Assembly (NCBI RefSeq): GCF_000757885.1
Contig: NZ_JQCR01000002.1
Location: 372,001 to 436,000, forward strand
Direction: 5' to 3'
DNA from: Paenibacillus wynnii
GTDB taxonomy: Bacteria > Bacillota > Bacilli > Paenibacillales > Paenibacillaceae
DNA: 64,000 nucleotides
Of the stretch, positions 15,132-24,500 are shown one piece after another. The notes beneath the pieces are model-generated. The model did not search any database. It was given only the letters and a program-made list of their open reading frames with translations, and was not told the DNA's origin. How positions within the stretch are numbered: position 1 is the stretch's first letter; every line of letters starts with the position of its first letter. A program made the translations under genes and the position numbers.

Positions 15132-17552
15132 CTACCTCAATATATATAGGGTCAAAATCTCAAATGGCTGAAGCTCTAGAACTATTTTACCATCAATAAA
15201 ACTTAAAGCATCCTCTGTCTTTTCTTCCCTCAGATTCGATTTCCAAGCTTGCTTGGCTCCCTTTACCCATAACTCAGCTTTAGTTGTAATCCCCGCAGAT
15301 TCATACACACGTATCAACATCCCATCGGTACCTGTCTCCGGTGTTTTCACAGCAGAGAGGACAACATTGCTTGGCGATAGACTCATCCATGAGGTAATAG
15401 CAGCTTGTTCCGGTATTTCCTGGTGATACACCATACTTGTTAGTTTCTCATTAGTTTCTTGTGCAAGTTGGAGTACACTTGCATCCGACCAAGTTCCTGA
15501 ATATGGAACAATAACAAAATCAAAGGAGTGATTGCCATGTTGGGAGGAAGTCTTATCAATAACCATGCCCGCATATTCGGTTTGGGGAGCACGAAGTATA
15601 GTAGTTGACATTGTACCACTACTCACTTCCACTCCAGCGGCCCCCGTATTAATTAAAGCAATACCATGGTGTTGATCTTCAATCGCAACAAAGCGATGAG
15701 CAGGCCATTCTCCTTGTGCTGTCCCACGAACACGATATGATTTACGGTGTACAGTTCCAAATGGAATTTCATAGATACCTATACTGCTATCAAGCTTAGT
15801 CGGGAGGTTGAACCGGAGACGGCTTCCCTCTCCTTGCCAATTTAAATTAAATTTCACATCCAAAGCGGGTTTTCCTTGTATCAATTCAAACTCTGCTTCC
15901 CAAGTTAGAAATCCCTTTGCACCAACCTCAGGTAACTCAGGAAATTCACCTTTCAAAACAAGCCGTTGCCCAAGTAAAGTTGCTTCGTACTGTGTAATTT
16001 CGATAGTGCTGATATTGGCAGGAATAGGTTCTCCTACGAGCTCTTCGATCTGAAAACTGCCTTTATCACGCTGTACTGAAAGAAGGTCTCCAACATTTTC
16101 TATCAAAGTTGTACCCGTTTCCTTCCAAACCAATCGCTTGATCATATATTTCGAATCGCATTCCAGTCTTATATACTCATTCTCAATCATTCCTTCATCG
16201 ACCTTTATACCACGCTCTTCATCTGTAACTCCATATTCAAGGGTAAGAATACTTGAACCCATGGGTGGAGTCTCCGCTAGCAGTCTCAATTGACCCTCCT
16301 TGAGATCAAACGGAACTATTGTTCCATTGGATAATACCTGCTTCACCCCAGTTAATTGCTTATCCAGTGGAATAACCACTACATCCCTACGTTTCCAAGG
16401 TAGACTGTTGAACACTTGTATAGCGCTCTTACCTGTAAGCGTGGTTGTTCTCGAACGCGGTTGATAAAGGGCTCTACGAATAACATCTTGTGCAATTTTT
16501 TCTACGCTGTCTAAACTCTTCATCAGTCCAGTGAATACTTCGGTCGGGTGTGAGCCCGTGAATACATCATGAAACTGAATGTAAGCCAACTCCCACCAAG
16601 CTTCATCCAGATGCTCCTGCCATTGGGTCATTTGTGTGAGCGATGCCCATTTCTCAGCTTGCAGTACTTTCGTCTCGACTTCTCGATTACGTAGGCGAAT
16701 CGCAATCCGCTGGGAGAATGTCCCGGTGAATTCAGGATTCAAATCACCATTAATTACAGGCCAACTTGTATTCGTTGCTTCTAAAGCATCAAAAAATTTA
16801 CTATAAGTAGAATATTGCCATAGCCCATCTTGTCCATAGGCATTCCCCTGTTTCACGTGATAATCCGGGCGAAGAGTAATTAACATCTCATTTTCTGTCT
16901 GAGCTGTAATAAGAATCGGACCTTCACCCTCATGTTTTGCAGCTTTTTCAAAAAGCTTATCCACATCATTCCAATCATTTACAAAACCCCAATATAACTG
17001 ACCATGCTTAACATAGGGTGAATAGACATCCATCCCCACGATCAGAAGTTCAGTACCATCAATACCCTTAGAAATAAATACATCATCATTTATTTGCCCA
17101 CCGAATCGATTCGCCATTAATCGGCTATAGCCGAATTGCTTAAGGATTTGCGGAATTTGCGCGTTAATGCCAAAGGTATCTATAAGCCAAGGGGTTTCGA
17201 CGTTTACCCCTAAATTCTCCTCTACCCATCTTAAGCCGATAAGTTGGTTGCGTACAAAGCACTCTCCGTTAGGGAAGTTGGTCTCCAAGGTAGACGCCAT
17301 ACCTCCAACCATCTCTATACGACCTGCTTGAACATAATGCTTTACTCTGGCCAGCAGATCAGGGCGGCGTTCTTTCAATAATCTATAATGTGCCGCTTGT
17401 TCTATCGTGTAGGTGAATGTGGGGTGAGAATCTAACATATCCAACACTTTAATCAAGAAGGAATCGAACACCTCTTCCATTTCGTACCTAGTCTTTTTCC
17501 ATGCTAAATCGATATGAGTATTACCGACAACCCAATATTTTTGCTTAGTCAT
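15132..17552 (-). CDS. GH38 alpha-mannosidase
   Basis: An 806-residue GH38 enzyme of usual bacterial length. The zinc-binding H-x-D is at His13/Asp15 (NTHIDLAW), the catalytic segment PWLIDTFGINAQIPQ puts the likely nucleophile at Asp125, and FHDVFTGSH lies in the middle, followed by C-terminal beta domains. GH38 enzymes retain configuration and remove alpha-linked mannose. There is no signal peptide, so it should process imported oligosaccharides. The ATG at 17552 has AGGGAGA six bases upstream; an ATG at 17567 is too close to AAGG. It sits directly after two permease genes, so its substrate is probably what they import. Confidence 0.93.
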   Translation of the reverse strand: MTKQKYWVVGNTHIDLAWKKTRYEMEEVFDSFLIKVLDMLDSHPTFTYTIEQAAHYRLLKERRPDLLARVKHYVQAGRIEMVGGMASTLETNFPNGECFVRNQLIGLRWVEENLGVNVETPWLIDTFGINAQIPQILKQFGYSRLMANRFGGQINDDVFISKGIDGTELLIVGMDVYSPYVKHGQLYWGFVNDWNDVDKLFEKAAKHEGEGPILITAQTENEMLITLRPDYHVKQGNAYGQDGLWQYSTYSKFFDALEATNTSWPVINGDLNPEFTGTFSQRIAIRLRNREVETKVLQAEKWASLTQMTQWQEHLDEAWWELAYIQFHDVFTGSHPTEVFTGLMKSLDSVEKIAQDVIRRALYQPRSRTTTLTGKSAIQVFNSLPWKRRDVVVIPLDKQLTGVKQVLSNGTIVPFDLKEGQLRLLAETPPMGSSILTLEYGVTDEERGIKVDEGMIENEYIRLECDSKYMIKRLVWKETGTTLIENVGDLLSVQRDKGSFQIEELVGEPIPANISTIEITQYEATLLGQRLVLKGEFPELPEVGAKGFLTWEAEFELIQGKPALDVKFNLNWQGEGSRLRFNLPTKLDSSIGIYEIPFGTVHRKSYRVRGTAQGEWPAHRFVAIEDQHHGIALINTGAAGVEVSSGTMSTTILRAPQTEYAGMVIDKTSSQHGNHSFDFVIVPYSGTWSDASVLQLAQETNEKLTSMVYHQEIPEQAAITSWMSLSPSNVVLSAVKTPETGTDGMLIRVYESAGITTKAELWVKGAKQAWKSNLREEKTEDALSFIDGKIVLELQPFEILTLYILR

Positions 17553-17594
17553 AAAAGTCTCCCTCATCCTTATAAATTTGTAATGAACAGCATG

Positions 17595-18485
17595 TTATCC
17601 CTTAACCGCACCAACCATAACACCTTTGACAAAATATTTTTGTAAGAATGGATAAACCATAATAATAGGAATTGTTGTAACCATAGTCATAGCTGCTTTA
17701 AGTACTTGAGGAGTCAAATACTGAACTCTATCGGCGGACTTCATAGTAGCAATTTGATTCGTTTGCTGTTCCATTAACATTTTCGATAATAGACTCATTA
17801 ACGTATTCAGATTAACATTTCTAGTATATAAAACGGTATCCAACCAACTATTCCAATTCCATACCGCGTTATATAGAGCTATTGTAGCGATTACAGGTGT
17901 AGACAGAGGAAGAATGATACGGAAGAACATCCTATACTCACTTGCACCGTCAATCATTGAAGCCTCAGTTAAGGAGGGAGGGATTGCATTAAAGAATGTC
18001 CGCATGATGATTACGTTGTACGCCCAGACCAAATTCGGAATAATATAAACCCAGAAGGTGTCCGTCAATCCAATATTTTTGTACAATAAATAGGTAGGTA
18101 TAATCCCGGCATTAATGTACATGGGTAAAAGGAATAAAATCAAATAGAAATTGTGACCTATTAACTTCTCCTTCGTAAGACAGTAGGCAACCAAGCTAGT
18201 ACATATCAAAGCGGATAAAGTTCCTACGATTGTTCGTGATACGGAGACAAAAATGGCATGGTAGAGTGTAGGATCATCAAAAATAATTTTGTAGTTTTCC
18301 AATGTGAATTTGCGGGGCCAAACTGTGATACCTCCCCTTAATGCATCAACCCCCTGGTTAAACGATAAGGCCATAATGTATAAGAAAGGATAAAGAACAC
18401 TAATGGAGAATAAGACCATAAATATATAGAGACCCACTAAGAAAACTCGATCCATTCCCGTAGATTTCTCAAAGTTTGATTGCAT
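17595..18485 (-). CDS. ABC sugar transporter permease, CarB/YtcP type
   Basis: A 296-residue membrane protein with about six segments and the inner-membrane EAA loop (EASMIDGASEYRMFFRIILPLSTP), where the ATPase docks. It ends in the typical KYFVKGVMVGAVKG. It is the second permease of an oligosaccharide importer with the LplB-like permease 15 bases upstream. No ATPase gene is nearby; such systems usually borrow a shared MsmX-type ATPase. Confidence 0.93.
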   Translation of the reverse strand: MQSNFEKSTGMDRVFLVGLYIFMVLFSISVLYPFLYIMALSFNQGVDALRGGITVWPRKFTLENYKIIFDDPTLYHAIFVSVSRTIVGTLSALICTSLVAYCLTKEKLIGHNFYLILFLLPMYINAGIIPTYLLYKNIGLTDTFWVYIIPNLVWAYNVIIMRTFFNAIPPSLTEASMIDGASEYRMFFRIILPLSTPVIATIALYNAVWNWNSWLDTVLYTRNVNLNTLMSLLSKMLMEQQTNQIATMKSADRVQYLTPQVLKAAMTMVTTIPIIMVYPFLQKYFVKGVMVGAVKG

Positions 18486-18500
18486 AGAGATTGCCTCCTC

Positions 18501-19403
18501 TCACCATAGTCCTTGACCTACCATTTTCTTAGTAATCTTATTTACGAAAATGATTAGCATAATACTTACACCCGATTGGAATACACCCACAGCCGTTGCA
18601 TAAGAATATTCCCCTGCGTGAAGACCTCGCTTATACACATAAGTATTTATTACCTCCGCATAGTCCATGACCAGTGGGTTATACATTAATAATTGTTGCT
18701 CAAAACCACCTTGCAAAAGGTATCCAGAGTTCAAAATTAATAAGATAGCTATAGTAGGTGTAATGGCTGGTAATGTAATATGCCACATTCGTCTGAAACG
18801 CCCAGCTCCATCCACATAGGAAGCCTCATAGGTTTCCTGAGGAATTCCAGCGATAGCAGCCAGATATATAATGGCGCTCCAGCCAATGGTTTTCCAAACC
18901 CCTTGAATCGTTATGATGATCCAGAATAAATTCCCCTGTTCCAGAAATGGAATACCCTCGTTGATGATTCCTAGTGAAATTAACCACTGATTAATAGAAC
19001 CCGTTCTACTCAATAATTGTGTGAATAACGTTGCAGTAACCGCCATAGAGATGAAATAGGGTAGGTAGGATATCGATTGAATGATGTTCTTTATATATTT
19101 ATTGAAGATCTCATTCAACAAGATCGCAAATACAACAGCTGCAATGGTCCCGAAGATTAGACCCATAAGACTCATAGCCAGCGTATTTCTAAGGATTGTA
19201 AGCGTAAATTTATTATCGAAGAAACTAATGAAATGTTTAAATCCAACCCATGGACTGCCTATAAATCCCTGAGCAATTGTATAATCCTTAAATGCAATAA
19301 TGTTTCCTAGAATGGGTACATAATAGATAACTATGGCCCACAATGCCATGGGAATCATGATTAGCTGAAGTTGTTTTTGCTGTTTAAATCGTTTCCATCT
19401 CAT
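18501..19403 (-). CDS. ABC sugar transporter permease, LplB type
   Basis: About 300 residues with six predicted membrane segments and the EAA-type loop ASYVDGAGRFRRMWHITLPA. The N-terminus is basic and precedes the first membrane helix, as in LplB. The ATG at 19403 has AAAGGAG eight bases upstream; the alternative at 19421 has none. It forms the heterodimeric channel with the next permease. An intercistronic hairpin (19434-19460) separates it from the binding-protein gene and may lower its expression relative to that gene. Confidence 0.93.
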   Translation of the reverse strand: MRWKRFKQQKQLQLIMIPMALWAIVIYYVPILGNIIAFKDYTIAQGFIGSPWVGFKHFISFFDNKFTLTILRNTLAMSLMGLIFGTIAAVVFAILLNEIFNKYIKNIIQSISYLPYFISMAVTATLFTQLLSRTGSINQWLISLGIINEGIPFLEQGNLFWIIITIQGVWKTIGWSAIIYLAAIAGIPQETYEASYVDGAGRFRRMWHITLPAITPTIAILLILNSGYLLQGGFEQQLLMYNPLVMDYAEVINTYVYKRGLHAGEYSYATAVGVFQSGVSIMLIIFVNKITKKMVGQGLW

Positions 19404-19433
19404 CGCCTGAGCTCCTTTCATTATTTTTGTAGA

Positions 19434-19460
19434 AGAACCCCCAATAACATTGAGGGTTCT
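19434..19460 (-). promoter_or_regulatory. Intercistronic hairpin between lipoprotein and permease genes
   Basis: A 12-bp stem with one mismatch (19434-19445 with 19449-19460) and a three-base loop lies between the binding-protein stop and the permease start. On the minus strand it is followed by TTCTTC, a weak T-run. This is the usual place for a partial terminator or mRNA-stabilising stem that keeps binding protein in excess. Confidence 0.7.
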
Positions 19461-19487
19461 GGGGTCTTCTCCTTTGTAGAATTAAGA

Positions 19488-21161
19488 TTACTTATCTGCT
19501 TCTACGGTATTTAATTTCTCCGGATCTTTATTCAATGCCTCGGCAAGTTTGAGCCAATTTTCTTCCAGAGCTGTGCTTAATTCATCTAACCCATCTGATT
19601 TCATCTGTTGAGTTGCTTTTCCCCATTCTTTCTCACTTGCTTCCGCATTCGGAGCTACGATGGCCTTAATCATTCGGTCTTTGATATAACCATTAATCTT
19701 GATTAAAGCTTCGAAGGCCTCTGGATGATTCTCTTTCTTCAAATCACCAGCTCCAGATACAATTTGTGTATAAGAGAATTGCTGCCAGTCCTTATTGTTG
19801 TAACCTACCCATTTGTCATCTTCGAATACTTTTTGAGCATTGATATCGTTGGCATTCCCGTCCTTATCCACTCCAGCCAAACTCGGGAATATGTTAAACC
19901 AACCACCGACACCATATTTTTTAATAACATTGGTATCCCAGCTCGCATAGCCCTTGGCAACTTCATCAATGGGTACATTTTTGCCCTCTACTTTGTTATA
20001 AGTCACACCCTCAACACCTGCATTTACTAGTAAACTTCCTTCTTCTGTAGAAAGGTAATCAAACAATCTCATCACGGCTTCTACCTTCTCTGACTTTTTC
20101 GAAACCATGATAGAGGGCCCTCCGATACCCCAATACCCATTAGCAAAGATAGACTTTACTTCAGGATTATCAATTAAATAAAACATAACCATTCTTTTCT
20201 CATCATTACCTTCTGACAATGCAGCCTGTGACTCACTCAATCCAGAGACATTGCCTAAAGCGCTAAATACCTCTCCATTAGATAAAAGCGCTTCATTCTC
20301 TTCTTGCTTAAACGTTGCAAACCCTTTCGGGATATAATCACCAGTGTACAACCGATTTAGAAAGGATATGGCCTTTTTTGTATACGGATTATCATATAGG
20401 AAGTAGCCTTTTCCATTCTCAAATACAGTATTTTGTCGACTTTGTACCCCCGTACTCATTATCATTGTTTTGTAAGCATCCTCCCCCTCTATAAGGACAG
20501 GTGCCATTTTCGGATAAGTATCCTTTACTTGATCAAGTAGACTCATATACTCATCTACAGTAATGAAGGAGTCACCCTCGTTATTCCTACCCAGTTTGTC
20601 ATATCCAAGTTCCTTCAAGATATCGTATCTCATATAAAGTGTATTAATCTGCAGATTTAATGCGTATTTCGTCGGAGCATTCCAGTTCCAGTTACCTAGT
20701 GCATATATCTTTCCGTCATCTTCTCTCCAGTTATCGAAAAACGGACTAAGATTCTTTTTAATGTTGGGTCCATATTGTTCAATTAATTCATCGAGCGGTT
20801 GTACATAACCACCCGAGATCAGTCTTGTCTTGCGATCATCATAGGCAACGACAATGTCCGGCAATTCATCAGCAGCCATCATCATATTAAGCTCTGCGTC
20901 GGCATCTTCGGACTTGAGTGTAGTGACATTAACAGTAATACCCGTTCTTTTTGTTATTTCCTTCGCAATGGGGTCTGTCCATGAGGGATCAACAATGCTC
21001 GAAGGCCAAGATTCTGCTAGGTACATCGTCACTGATTCTTCCTTCGCACCGCTACTTTTTTCTTCATTCACAGACTTATTTTGCTTATTTCCACTACAGC
21101 CTGAGAGAGTAATTACGGACAACATAACAAAGATTAGAATTAATAATGCCTTCTTCCTCAT
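19488..21161 (-). CDS. Extracellular solute-binding lipoprotein (LplA-like), system 1
   Basis: A 557-residue sugar-binding protein. A basic start and hydrophobic stretch end in the lipobox LSGC with Cys22, so the protein should be lipid-anchored outside the membrane. The mature part shows an extracellular family 1-type fold, with segments such as ADELPDIVVAYDDRK and VSKKSEKVEAVMRLFDYLSTEEG. Length is typical of Paenibacillus oligosaccharide-binding proteins. It is the first gene of the permease/alpha-mannosidase/SIS/PfkB/ROK cluster, and a cre box lies about 100 bases upstream. Confidence 0.93.
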   Translation of the reverse strand: MRKKALLILIFVMLSVITLSGCSGNKQNKSVNEEKSSGAKEESVTMYLAESWPSSIVDPSWTDPIAKEITKRTGITVNVTTLKSEDADAELNMMMAADELPDIVVAYDDRKTRLISGGYVQPLDELIEQYGPNIKKNLSPFFDNWREDDGKIYALGNWNWNAPTKYALNLQINTLYMRYDILKELGYDKLGRNNEGDSFITVDEYMSLLDQVKDTYPKMAPVLIEGEDAYKTMIMSTGVQSRQNTVFENGKGYFLYDNPYTKKAISFLNRLYTGDYIPKGFATFKQEENEALLSNGEVFSALGNVSGLSESQAALSEGNDEKRMVMFYLIDNPEVKSIFANGYWGIGGPSIMVSKKSEKVEAVMRLFDYLSTEEGSLLVNAGVEGVTYNKVEGKNVPIDEVAKGYASWDTNVIKKYGVGGWFNIFPSLAGVDKDGNANDINAQKVFEDDKWVGYNNKDWQQFSYTQIVSGAGDLKKENHPEAFEALIKINGYIKDRMIKAIVAPNAEASEKEWGKATQQMKSDGLDELSTALEENWLKLAEALNKDPEKLNTVEADK

Positions 21162-21261
21162 TTTAACGCCCCCTCTTAATCTTTTAGCAAAAGAATCTGA
21201 ATTCTGACGGGCTCAACACGTTAAAGTTACCTTCCAAAGTTACACCTCAGGCACCCCCTCC

Positions 21262-21275
21262 TTAAAGCGCTTTCA
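21262..21275 (-). promoter_or_regulatory. Catabolite-responsive element (cre) upstream of transport system 1
   Basis: On the minus strand this reads TGAAAGCGCTTTAA, matching the CcpA cre consensus TGWNANCGNTNWCA at all but the C of the terminal CA. It lies about 100 bases before the lipoprotein start, so glucose repression of the cluster is expected. The rest of 21162-21445 is AT-rich with no gene seen. Confidence 0.75.
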
Positions 21276-21445
21276 TTACTGAATACAAGTACTTTTTACA
21301 TTCTAGACTTGAGACTGTTTGATGGTACTCATGAGTTTCTCCACTTTAATAACCTTTTCATTTAATAACCAACTAATTATAAGTCTTATATTAACTGCCT
21401 TCAGATTATCATATGTCTCTTTATATTGTCAATTGCCACGTAATA

Positions 21446-21480
21446 TATAAGAAAAACCGAGACATTAAAATGTCTCGGTT
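21446..21480 (-). terminator. Terminator of the SLH surface-protein gene
   Basis: A perfect 11-bp stem (21455-21465 with 21470-21480) and four-base loop lie 40 bases after the stop of the minus-strand gene. It is followed on that strand by TTTTTCTT. Confidence 0.9.
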
Positions 21481-21520
21481 ACTATGGAACTCCACTGCGA
21501 GTAATGCTTTGATACTGCTA

Positions 21521-24500
21521 TTATGAACGGTCTTGAAGATTATAAATACGGTACACTAATACGGCTAGTTCTGCTCTTAAAGAGTAGGCTTTCGGATTTA
21601 GATTCTTTCCATCCCCCTGCACAATCCCATTCTTCATTAGTGTGGCCACACTGTCCAAAGCGTAATTTGACACTTGGCTGCTATCACTGAAGGCACTTAA
21701 ATCTGCTGCCGTACCAGTCACCGGTAACACTTTACCCGCCACCTTAATAGCTCTTGCAGCCAGTACCATCATTTCCTCTCTAGTGATAGATTGTACAGGA
21801 TTGAATTTATTTCCATTACCATTCGCTATACCCAAAGCCTTCGCTATCCCTACTTCACTATAGTAATAGCTACCGATATTAACATCTTCAAAGTTTGAGC
21901 TCACTTCCGCCTCCAAGCTCAGTGCACGCACTAGGAGGATAATGAATTCTGCCCTTGTGATTTTTTCACCTGGTGCAAACATAGTATCGCTCGAACCCTT
22001 AATAATTCCTTTAGAGACCAGAATTTCAATCGGTTCTTTGGCCCAGGCAAAGCGCCCTAGATCCTTGAAACTCTGTACCTCATAACCAACGGCGTATAGA
22101 CTGAAATGACGGGTTATAAAAGTGACCTTACCCGTTGTGGAATTATACTTTCCAGTTGGTATTTTAACAACATTACCTGCTCCATCGATATACCAGATCG
22201 CAATATGCTCTGGTTTCTTTAACTCTTCTGCTGTCGGTTGATAATCAAAGGATACGGTAACCGGAGCCTGGTTGTTTCTCCACTCTATCCGTTTGCCGTC
22301 AATCAGAACAGACAATTCAAGTACCGGTTTGTCGCCCAGTTTCTCTTTAAGTTGTTGGTTTAGGCTGGAGATATCTGCACTGGTTATGCTTATATCTACT
22401 TTGGAGGCACCTGCCAGATCCTTTTCTTTAAGAAAATTGCCGGGCAGGGTGATGTCCGCAAATTCCGTCTTAATTTCTATTTCTTGCTTGGTAGATCCGT
22501 TGCTGTTCTTGAAAAAATCAGCTGGCAGACTTTGCACATAAGTTAGTGCTCCTTCAACCTCTTTTAATTGTAAAATCGCTTTATTTTTTGAAAACTCATC
22601 ACCCTGAGCTTGAGTAAATAAATTCTGAAGTGTTATTAAGTCAAGGTCTGCCTTAGCCGTTGTACCACTCAACGTTGGAATTAATTGAGCTGTTGCACCT
22701 ACACTAACTGGTGGTTTCGGGCCGTTTCCATTTCCATTTCCATTCCCGTTACCGTTACCATTCCCGGCGGGTTCTACAGTTACAGTAGCAATAGCCTTTA
22801 AATCAGTGTTGCCAACCGCACCGGTTATGGTAATAGTACCTGCTGTTGCATAACTTCTAGGATTAATTGCACTCCATACTACCTTCACATTAGAAGTGGA
22901 ATTATCACTATATACTACCGTAACCACTGTAGGTAAGACAGGAGCAGTTCCCGCTTTAGTACTAACCGAAACAGGATTGATACTTGTTATAGTGGGAGCT
23001 TCCTTCGATGTTACTGTTACATTAGCCATCGCCAATATGTCAGTACCATATACAGCTCCACTTACCGTAAAGCTTCCTGCACTTGCATAACTGCTAGAAT
23101 TAATTTCATTCCATTTCACGTTTACACTAGAAGTCGTATTATTACTATATACTGCAGTAACCACGGAAGGGAGCGAAGGTGCAGTTCCAACTTTAGTACT
23201 CACCTCTACAGGGTTAAAGCTGCTAATAGTAGGGACAACTCCCGCACCAACAAAGGTTACATTTCCAAACCATTGAGTAGAAGCATGGGAATTAAACCGT
23301 TGGTTACTCCACATGGTTGCATTATCCCGAATACCATCAAAGTTGCTATCATCACTGGCGCCTGCATCGAACCCAATGACTGTTCCAATAGAACCGGTTA
23401 AAGTTCTTAGAGGGAGTGCGGCTTCAATAACATAGCCACCATCTACGATCCTGGCCTCTGATGTAAAGCTACTTGCTGAGGCATTTTTACCAGCGCTTCT
23501 AAAGTTCAGATAATTCACACGGTAATGACTATCGTCTGCTTGATAGGAAGTTGAATCCGCATTGTTTTCATCAATGAAAAATTCCATTGAATCATGCTCA
23601 AACAAATTACCACCTGAAGCATTCAAATTGGCATCCTTAACTTCTGCTAAGACATACAAATTCTTTTCATCCCATAGCAAACGTACGGTTGCCTCTGGTG
23701 CCATTTTTGTCGGATCACTGATCTTAAGCGCCTGAAAGCTCTGTGTTGTTGACCAGATATCGTCTATTTCCCCATCTATTACAGCTACACCTTTGGATGC
23801 ATTCGCCTCCAAGATTTTGTCAGCGGGTGCAGGAATGAATTGCACTGCATCCTCAACTAAGTAATTTGCATTGCTATAATTGGTTTCGTATGCCCCGATA
23901 TCTACCCGTGAATGTGCACCAGAACCTGAATATGGACGAGCATTACCTTCTAAGTCTTTCATTATTGCTTGTACACTATTTAATACAAAGTCACGGGTAC
24001 CATAATCGATAGCAGGTGAATCTGACCCGAGACGGAAGTCATAAACAGAATCTGTCACGGACACAAATTTAGGGTCTAGGACTCTTTCATTTTGCCCTAG
24101 GAACCGGGTTTCGCCGCCGTATAGATTATATGCAAAAAGGTTATTCCAACCACTGTTTAGATTCGCATATTCACCAGCCTCATCCCTTGCAATAGAGATG
24201 TTATTAAGGAAGACCGAATTGTCACTGGCCTGAGCATCCATATTCGGATACTTTAAATTTGGACTTTTACTATTTTTATAAATCGTATTGTTGATAACAT
24301 AGACATTATTGCTTCTATAAGCGTGTATTCCACCGCCGCCGTTGTTATAAACAATATTATTGAATACTAGTTTTCTTCCGTTATAATTGTCATCCACATC
24401 AAAGATAATTCCATTTCCATCTGAATACCCTTTGGTTCTTTCCCATTTGACCTTGGTTTCATTATCATAAACTCTGTTGTTGCTTACAATAATTTTGTAA

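Noticed and set aside
22726..22770. Short tandem repeats that might suggest a CRISPR or satellite
   Set aside because: They are six-base units in frame, encoding a Gly-Asn linker; there are no spacers.
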